The position numbers were made by a program, and so were the translations under genes. Below, one piece after another: positions 7,610-11,036 of a DNA stretch of 11,036 nt. The first letter of the stretch is position 1. Each line of letters starts with the position of its first letter. Under the pieces are notes generated by a model. It was not told the DNA's origin. It searched no databases and was given only the letters and a program-made list of their open reading frames with translations. Source of the DNA: Nitratireductor sp. (lineage in GTDB: Bacteria > Pseudomonadota > Alphaproteobacteria > Rhizobiales > Rhizobiaceae); the NCBI GenBank assembly GCA_020441735.1, contig JAGRLQ010000051.1, positions 1 to 11,036 of the forward strand, written 5' to 3'.

Positions 7610-7617
7610 CCGTAGAA

Positions 7618-8853
7618 ATGGCACAGGGCGAAGCACATAGCAGGGAAACAGTTGGCAAGGCTGTAATGGAGGCAAACAACGCCTCGATGGCCCAGGCCGC
7701 TCAGGCACACCGCACCTTTCTGGATCGTTCGCGCATTGCCCGGTCCGGTCACTGGACCGGGCTCAACACCCAGGACGGATCCGAAAAGGTCGCCGAACTG
7801 CGCGCACGCGGCCGGGGTGCCACGCTCAACCCATCGGGCCGCTATGAACCGATCAGCCGTCACGTTTTCGACGATGGCTGGCAGACGCTGGATGAACTAC
7901 CGCCTTTCAAGACCGAGGTTAATGAGGAGAAGGCGAAGAAGATCATCACGAAGAACACGTCGCCCGACATTGCCTTCGACCGGTCGATCAACCCGTATCG
8001 CGGCTGCGAGCATGGCTGCATCTACTGCTTTGCCCGGCCGACTCATGCCTATATGGGGCTTTCGGCAGGCATCGACTTCGAAGCCAAGCTGTTTGCCAAG
8101 CAGGACGCCGCAACACTGCTTGAGCGCGAGCTTTCGAAGAAGGGCTATCAGCCGAAACTGATCGCCATCGGCACCAATACAGACCCCTATCAGCCGATCG
8201 AGAAGGAGCGGCGCATCATGCGCTCGATCCTGGAGGTGCTGGAGCGTGCCAACCATCCTGTCGGCATCGTCACCAAGTCGGCGCTGGTAAGCCGCGACAT
8301 CGACATTCTTTCGCGCATGGCCAAAAAGGGTCTCGTCAAGGTGGCGCTGTCGGTCACCACGCTCGACCGCAGGCTGGCGCGCGTCATGGAGCCGAGAGCG
8401 GCGACCCCGACGCTGCGGCTGAAGGCGATCAGCGATCTTGCCGAAGCGGGCATTCCGGTTTCGGTGATGGTGGCGCCGGTTATTCCAGCGCTCACCGATC
8501 ACGAGATGGAGCGCATTCTCGATTCAGCGCGTGGCGCGGGCGCCTCGGAAGCAGGCTACATCCTGCTACGCCTGCCGCAGGAGATCAGCCCGCTGTTCCG
8601 CGACTGGCTGCTGAAGCATTATCCGGAGCGCTACCGCCATGTGATGAACCTGCTGAAATCGATGCGCGGCGGCAAGGATTACGACGCAGAATGGGGCAAA
8701 CGCCTGCGCGGTGAGGGGCCTTATGCCCTGCAGGTCGGCCGCCGCTTTGAGATGGCTGCTCGAAAACTCGGGTTCAACCAGGGCCGCAGACCCCTGAGAT
8801 CCGACCTCTTTACCCCGCCAGAGGAGAACGAGGCGCAACTGGCGCTGTTTTGA
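7618..8853 (+). CDS. PA0069/SplB-like family radical SAM protein
   Basis: The product (411 aa) has the radical SAM cluster motif CEHGCIYC, with C130, C134 and C137 set to bind a [4Fe-4S] cluster. It sits in the block NPYRGCEHGCIYCFARPTHAY, which is typical of the group related to spore photoproduct lyase (COG1533, PA0069-like). GTNTDPYQPIE (185-195) and the SVTTLD and APVIPALTD segments (245-250, 286-294) fit the rest of the TIM barrel. The N-terminal 60 residues precede the family's RGRGA motif (64-68) and look less conserved. Reaction and substrate are not known for this subgroup; SplB itself repairs a UV thymine lesion. The start at 7618 is set by AGGGAG 8 nt upstream. The gene stands alone behind a putative stress promoter, which fits a damage or stress role but does not prove one. 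Confidence 0.9.
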   Translation: MAQGEAHSRETVGKAVMEANNASMAQAAQAHRTFLDRSRIARSGHWTGLNTQDGSEKVAELRARGRGATLNPSGRYEPISRHVFDDGWQTLDELPPFKTEVNEEKAKKIITKNTSPDIAFDRSINPYRGCEHGCIYCFARPTHAYMGLSAGIDFEAKLFAKQDAATLLERELSKKGYQPKLIAIGTNTDPYQPIEKERRIMRSILEVLERANHPVGIVTKSALVSRDIDILSRMAKKGLVKVALSVTTLDRRLARVMEPRAATPTLRLKAISDLAEAGIPVSVMVAPVIPALTDHEMERILDSARGAGASEAGYILLRLPQEISPLFRDWLLKHYPERYRHVMNLLKSMRGGKDYDAEWGKRLRGEGPYALQVGRRFEMAARKLGFNQGRRPLRSDLFTPPEENEAQLALF

Positions 8854-9079
8854 ATTTGCTGCCCGATGCCCGAAGCAGGGCATTGAGGTTCACGGTTTCC
8901 AGCACTCCCCGGCTGGAGAAACTGGCCTGGCGCCATCCCCTGCCATGGGGGACGCCGAAAGGTTCCGCGACCGCTGTCCCCTCCGGGAAGCGGAACCAGC
9001 AAAGGGCCGGACTTGAAGAGAATCGGTGTCCGCGCCATGCTGCCGCAAATCATGGCCGGCACCGATTCTTTCCTTTTTG
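8854..9079 (+). other. Structured non-coding region with five consecutive stem-loops
   Basis: There is no convincing gene in these 226 nt between the radical SAM gene and rnhB, but stem-loops run through it. Stem 1 is 8864-8871 with 8878-8885 (8 bp, one wobble). Stem 2 is 8896-8903 with 8912-8919 (8 bp, one wobble, loop ACTCCCCG). Stem 3 is 8929-8932 with 8953-8956, with an inner stem 8936-8940 with 8947-8951. Stem 4 is 8961-8968 with 8990-8997 (8 bp perfect), enclosing TCCC-CTCC-GGGA at 8977-8988. Stem 5 is the long hairpin listed separately. It could be a structured leader, a small RNA or a palindromic intergenic element. I recognise no known RNA family. Confidence 0.5.
9017..9079 (+). terminator. 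Long hairpin with T-tract directly before rnhB (terminator or attenuator)
   Basis: The left arm 9017-9039 pairs with the right arm 9051-9071. The outer part is AAGAGAATCGGTG's last 12 bases against 9060-9071 (12 pairs, one G-T wobble). A middle part pairs CCG (9030-9032) with CGG (9057-9059), and an inner part pairs GCCATG (9034-9039) with CATGGC (9051-9056). Only two single-base bulges interrupt it, and the loop has 11 nt. TTCCTTTTTG follows, with five Ts at 9074-9078, ending against the ATG at 9080. The shape is that of an intrinsic terminator, either for the radical SAM transcript or as attenuation ahead of rnhB. Confidence 0.55.
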
Positions 9080-9721
9080 ATGCATTCTGAACTCCCCTTC
9101 CCCGAACAACAGGCAGATGGCCCCGACTATGCGCTCGAGGCCAGGCTCGCCAGCCAGGGATACCGCCTTGTCGCCGGCGCCGATGAAGCTGGCCGCGGAC
9201 CGCTGGCCGGCCCCGTGGTGGCAGCTGCCGTCATCCTTGATCCTGAAGCCATTCCTGCGGGCCTCAACGATTCGAAGAAGCTCACCGCCAAACGCCGTGA
9301 GATGCTGTTTGCCGAAATTGCCGCCACCAGCCGCGCCGTGTGCTGGCATGCGGCAAATCACGAGATGATCGACCAGGTCAATATCCTGCAGGCCAGCCTT
9401 AGCGCCATGGCACGGGCGCTCAATGGCCTTGCGACCGGTTACGATCATGCGCTGATCGACGGGCGGGATGTGCCGCCGGGGCTTTGCGCTCCGGCACAAG
9501 CCGTCATCAAGGGGGATGCACGCAGCCTGTCGATTGCGGCTGCCTCGATCATCGCCAAGGTGGTGCGTGACCGAATGATAGTGCGGGCGGATTCAGCCTT
9601 TCCGGCCTTCGGCTTTGCCGGCCACAAGGGGTATGGCTCCCGCAAGCACCTCGACGCAATCGGTGAGCACGGCCCCTGCCCGCTGCACCGGCGCAGCTTT
9701 TCTCCCATGAGAGAGGACTGA
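9080..9721 (+). CDS. rnhB: Ribonuclease HII
   Basis: RNase HII (213 aa) cleaves the RNA strand of RNA-DNA hybrids and removes single ribonucleotides from DNA. Motifs in order are GADEAGRGPLAGP (33-45, catalytic D35 and E36), NDSKKL (63-68), LIDGRD (125-130, D127), AASIIAKVVRDR (154-165, D164) and HKGYGS (182-187). All four acidic active-site residues are present. The ATG at 9080 gives about 34 residues before the first motif, as in relatives. The in-frame GTG at 9026 would add 18 unlikely residues and lies inside the hairpin. No Shine-Dalgarno sequence precedes 9080; the upstream bases are the T-tract of that hairpin, so expression may be low or structure-controlled. The gene converges on atpF with a terminator between them. 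Confidence 0.95.
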   Translation: MHSELPFPEQQADGPDYALEARLASQGYRLVAGADEAGRGPLAGPVVAAAVILDPEAIPAGLNDSKKLTAKRREMLFAEIAATSRAVCWHAANHEMIDQVNILQASLSAMARALNGLATGYDHALIDGRDVPPGLCAPAQAVIKGDARSLSIAAASIIAKVVRDRMIVRADSAFPAFGFAGHKGYGSRKHLDAIGEHGPCPLHRRSFSPMRED

Positions 9722-9735
9722 GAAGCAATCGACAC

Positions 9736-9764
9736 AAAAAAAGCGGCCCGCAGGCCGCTTTCTT
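9736..9764. terminator. Bidirectional intrinsic terminator between rnhB and atpF
   Basis: A 9-bp perfect stem, AAAGCGGCC (9740-9748) and GGCCGCTTT (9753-9761), closes a CGCA loop. Seven As (9736-9742) on the left become a strong U-tract for leftward transcripts, and TTTCTTC on the right is a weaker one for rightward transcripts. It lies between two convergent stop codons, so it ends both rnhB and the F0 ATP synthase operon, probably the latter more efficiently. Confidence 0.88.
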
Positions 9765-9786
9765 CAATGCTGGTGCAATCTGCTGC

Positions 9787-10266
9787 TCAGTTGAGCCGCG
9801 CCTTCACTTCGGCGATCGAATCCTTGATCAGCTTGTCGGCAGTAGCGCCTGAAACCTTGCCTTCGACGATCTTGCCGGCTGCCGCAATGGCGATCTCTAC
9901 AGCCGAGGCGCGCACATCGGCTACCGCCTGGGCCTGGGCCTGGGCAATCTTCTGTTCTGCCATGGCCGTGCGGCGGGCAACGAAGTCGGCGGTCTTTTCT
10001 TCCGCTTCCTTTGCCATCAGTTCCGCATCGCGTTCGGCAGCGGCAACGATGTCGCTTGCTTCCTGCTCGGCTTCCTTGCGTTTGCGCTGATACTCGGCCA
10101 GCAGTTCCTGGGCCTCTTCGCGCAGACGGCGGGCTTCCTCGAGATCGTTGCGGATCTTGTCCGCACGCTCGTCGAGGTTCTTGGTCAGCATGCCCGGCAC
10201 CTTCATGTAGACGACGACGCCGAGGAAAATGATCAGGGCAATCAGGGCCCAAAAGGTTGCGTCCAT
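9787..10266 (-). CDS. atpF: F0F1 ATP synthase subunit b
   Basis: Subunit b (159 aa) is part of the peripheral stalk that holds F1 still against the rotating c-ring. It has the expected layout: one N-terminal membrane helix (about residues 5-22, FWALIALIIFLGVVVYMKVP), then a long charged helix rich in Ala, Glu, Lys and Arg that forms the coiled-coil stalk with b', and a C-terminal part that contacts F1. The ATG at 10266 is preceded by GGGGAG with about 8-nt spacing. It follows the b' gene after 22 nt and is the last gene of the F0 cluster here, ending at the bidirectional terminator. Confidence 0.94.
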   Translation of the reverse strand: MDATFWALIALIIFLGVVVYMKVPGMLTKNLDERADKIRNDLEEARRLREEAQELLAEYQRKRKEAEQEASDIVAAAERDAELMAKEAEEKTADFVARRTAMAEQKIAQAQAQAVADVRASAVEIAIAAAGKIVEGKVSGATADKLIKDSIAEVKARLN

Positions 10267-10288
10267 GGTCAGGCTCCCCTGTTCAAGC

Positions 10289-10843
10289 TCACTTGCCGGC
10301 TACGGCGGAAACCGCCTTGGTGATTTCGGCCCTGGTCACCGAACCGCCGACCAGTTGCCGGACGATTTCGGTAGCCGTATCGGCGGCAATGCCATCGACT
10401 TCGGCAAGCGCCTTGGTCTTGATTGCAGCGATCTGCTTTTCGGCTTCGGCCAGTTTCGCGTTAAGAGAGGCTTCCGCCTCGCCACGCTGGGCATCGGCTT
10501 CGGCCTTTGCCTTGTCACGGGCTTCCTGGGCAATGCTGCCGGCGTTCTTGCGCGCCTCGGCCAGTTCCTGCTCATAGGCGGCCAAGGCTGCATCGGAGTC
10601 CTCCTTGAGGCGCTGAGCCTCGTCGAGGTCGCGGGCGATGCGATCGCGGCGGGTGCCGAGAATGCCCGACAGGCGCGGGATGATCACCTTGGCCATCAGA
10701 TAGTAGAAGATGCCGAAGGTGATGGCGAGCCACAGCAACTGCGACGCAAAGGAAGAAGAGTCGAACGGCGGGAAAACACCCGCGCCGTGGCCTGCTTCAT
10801 GCGAGGCTTCGGTGGTTGCTGCAAGTGCGGCTGAAACTAGCAT
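10289..10843 (-). CDS. atpF2: F0F1 ATP synthase subunit b'
   Basis: This second, diverged b-type stalk subunit (184 aa; also called atpG or atpX) pairs with b as a heterodimer. Such b/b' pairs are typical of alphaproteobacteria, cyanobacteria and plastids. A roughly 35-residue N-terminal extension containing HEAGHGAGVFPPFD precedes the membrane helix (about 36-56, LLWLAITFGIFYYLMAKVIIP). A long Ala/Glu/Lys-rich coiled-coil helix follows. The longer N-terminus distinguishes it from b. The gene lies between atpE and atpF on the same strand. Its only upstream Shine-Dalgarno match is weak (GGAAAAG region), compared with a strong one for atpF. Confidence 0.93.
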   Translation of the reverse strand: MLVSAALAATTEASHEAGHGAGVFPPFDSSSFASQLLWLAITFGIFYYLMAKVIIPRLSGILGTRRDRIARDLDEAQRLKEDSDAALAAYEQELAEARKNAGSIAQEARDKAKAEADAQRGEAEASLNAKLAEAEKQIAAIKTKALAEVDGIAADTATEIVRQLVGGSVTRAEITKAVSAVAGK

Positions 10844-10972
10844 TGGCTTTTCCGTCTCGGGCGTTTGCGTCTTAATGCCGGTTCAGGCCGGTTTTCACCG
10901 GCCATGATTCTGCATTGCGGCCATCCGGCGGCACCTGGAATGCCACCGCCGGATACCGGAAACAGTGTCTGC
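10844..10972 (-). other. atpE-atpF2 intercistronic region with two hairpins
   Basis: On the coding (-) strand the first hairpin after atpE is ATCCGGCGG/CCGCCGGAT (9 bp, 10923-10931 with 10946-10954, 14-nt loop). The second is GGCCGGT-GAAA-ACCGGCC (7 bp with a GNRA tetraloop, 10886-10903). Neither is followed by a U-tract, so they are not ordinary terminators. They fit an mRNA processing or 3'-end stabilising element, which could favour the c-subunit message over b and b'. Confidence 0.5.
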
Positions 10973-11036
10973 TCAGACTGCGAAGAGCAGCAGCAGAGCG
11001 ATCAGCAGGGCGAAGATGCCGAGCGCCTCGGTCACC
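10973..11036 (-). CDS. atpE: F0F1 ATP synthase subunit c, C-terminal end
   Basis: Only the last 21 codons are in the window; the gene continues past the right edge. They encode VTEALGIFALLIALLLLFAV and stop at TGA. This is the second transmembrane helix of the c-ring proteolipid. The glutamate in TEALGIF is the proton-carrying carboxylate. Its position just before atpF2 and atpF matches the usual alphaproteobacterial F0 order. Although short, the fragment is highly characteristic. Confidence 0.92.
   Translation of the reverse strand, partial: VTEALGIFALLIALLLLFAV

Larger units (their letters stand above)
7329..7617. other. Divergent intergenic regulatory region
   Basis: This non-coding stretch of 289 nt separates the left-going ABC exporter operon from the right-going radical SAM gene, so it must drive both. 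On the right-going side it holds an isolated DnaA-box 9-mer, an inverted repeat and an EcfG-like promoter, listed separately. A small stem (GCCGG 7579-7583, CCGGC 7590-7594) lies just before the radical SAM ribosome-binding site. On the left-going strand I see only a weak candidate promoter (TTGCAA, 16 nt, CATATG), whose -10 would cover the alternative ATG at 7358 and so would favour 7328 as start. I do not trust it enough to list it as a feature. Confidence 0.7.

Noticed and set aside
7477..7617. N-terminal extension of the radical SAM protein from a GTG at 7477
   Set aside because: It lies within the putative promoter and leader, and the ATG at 7618 has AGGGAG 8 nt upstream.
9026..9079. GTG start for rnhB giving 18 more residues
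   Set aside because: It falls in the left arm and loop of the long hairpin, and the ATG at 9080 already gives a normal-length RNase HII N-terminus.
8854..9079. SRP RNA, 6S RNA, tmRNA or a known riboswitch
   Set aside because: On either strand I do not find the SRP GGAAGGAAGCAGC loop, 6S-like paired ends with a central bubble, a tmRNA tag frame, or TPP or cobalamin core motifs.
1..11036. CRISPR arrays, IS elements, tRNA or rRNA genes, phage or defence genes
   Set aside because: I saw no repeat-spacer pattern, transposase, integrase or RNA-gene signature, and apart from small gaps the window is filled with housekeeping and transport genes.

Overview
The window is GC-rich, densely coding bacterial DNA, and it looks like the chromosome of an alphaproteobacterium of the order Hyphomicrobiales (Rhizobiales). 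The main reason is the F0 ATP synthase cluster at the right end. It has separate b and b' subunits in the order c, b', b, with no F1 genes following. The IspE, RNase HII and radical SAM proteins and a general-stress (EcfG-type) promoter fit the same group. The genus cannot be fixed by reading alone. I see no phage, IS, integrase, CRISPR, rRNA or tRNA.

Left region, + strand (1-3024): a TPR protein cut by the window edge, then ispE (isoprenoid precursor synthesis by the MEP pathway), then moaB (molybdenum cofactor). The gaps are 15 and 25 nt, so they look like one transcript. Only 6 bp separate the moaB stop codon from the stop codon of the convergent ABC cluster.

Middle, - strand (3031-7328): a three-gene ABC exporter read in the order ATPase, large two-module FtsX-type permease, HlyD-type periplasmic adaptor. 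The first two genes overlap and the third follows after 9 nt. There is no outer-membrane channel gene and no clue to the substrate.

The divergent intergenic region (7329-7617) carries a perfect GGAAC-N17-CGTT motif pointing right, an inverted repeat overlapping it and an isolated perfect DnaA box. To the right lies a + strand radical SAM gene of the PA0069/SplB-like family (7618-8853). Next is a 226-nt non-coding stretch with five consecutive stem-loops, the last a roughly 21-bp hairpin plus T-tract ending against the rnhB start codon. rnhB (RNase HII, 9080-9721) follows.

Right region, - strand: rnhB converges on the F0 genes atpF (b), atpF2 (b') and the 3' end of atpE (c), with a bidirectional terminator between rnhB and atpF. 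The 129-nt gap between atpE and atpF2 holds two hairpins, one capped by a GAAA tetraloop.

Most genes here are ordinary housekeeping genes. I do not see a clear-cut new multi-gene system. The signals that the genes do not explain are the structured region before rnhB, the putative stress promoter before the radical SAM gene, and the hairpins after atpE.
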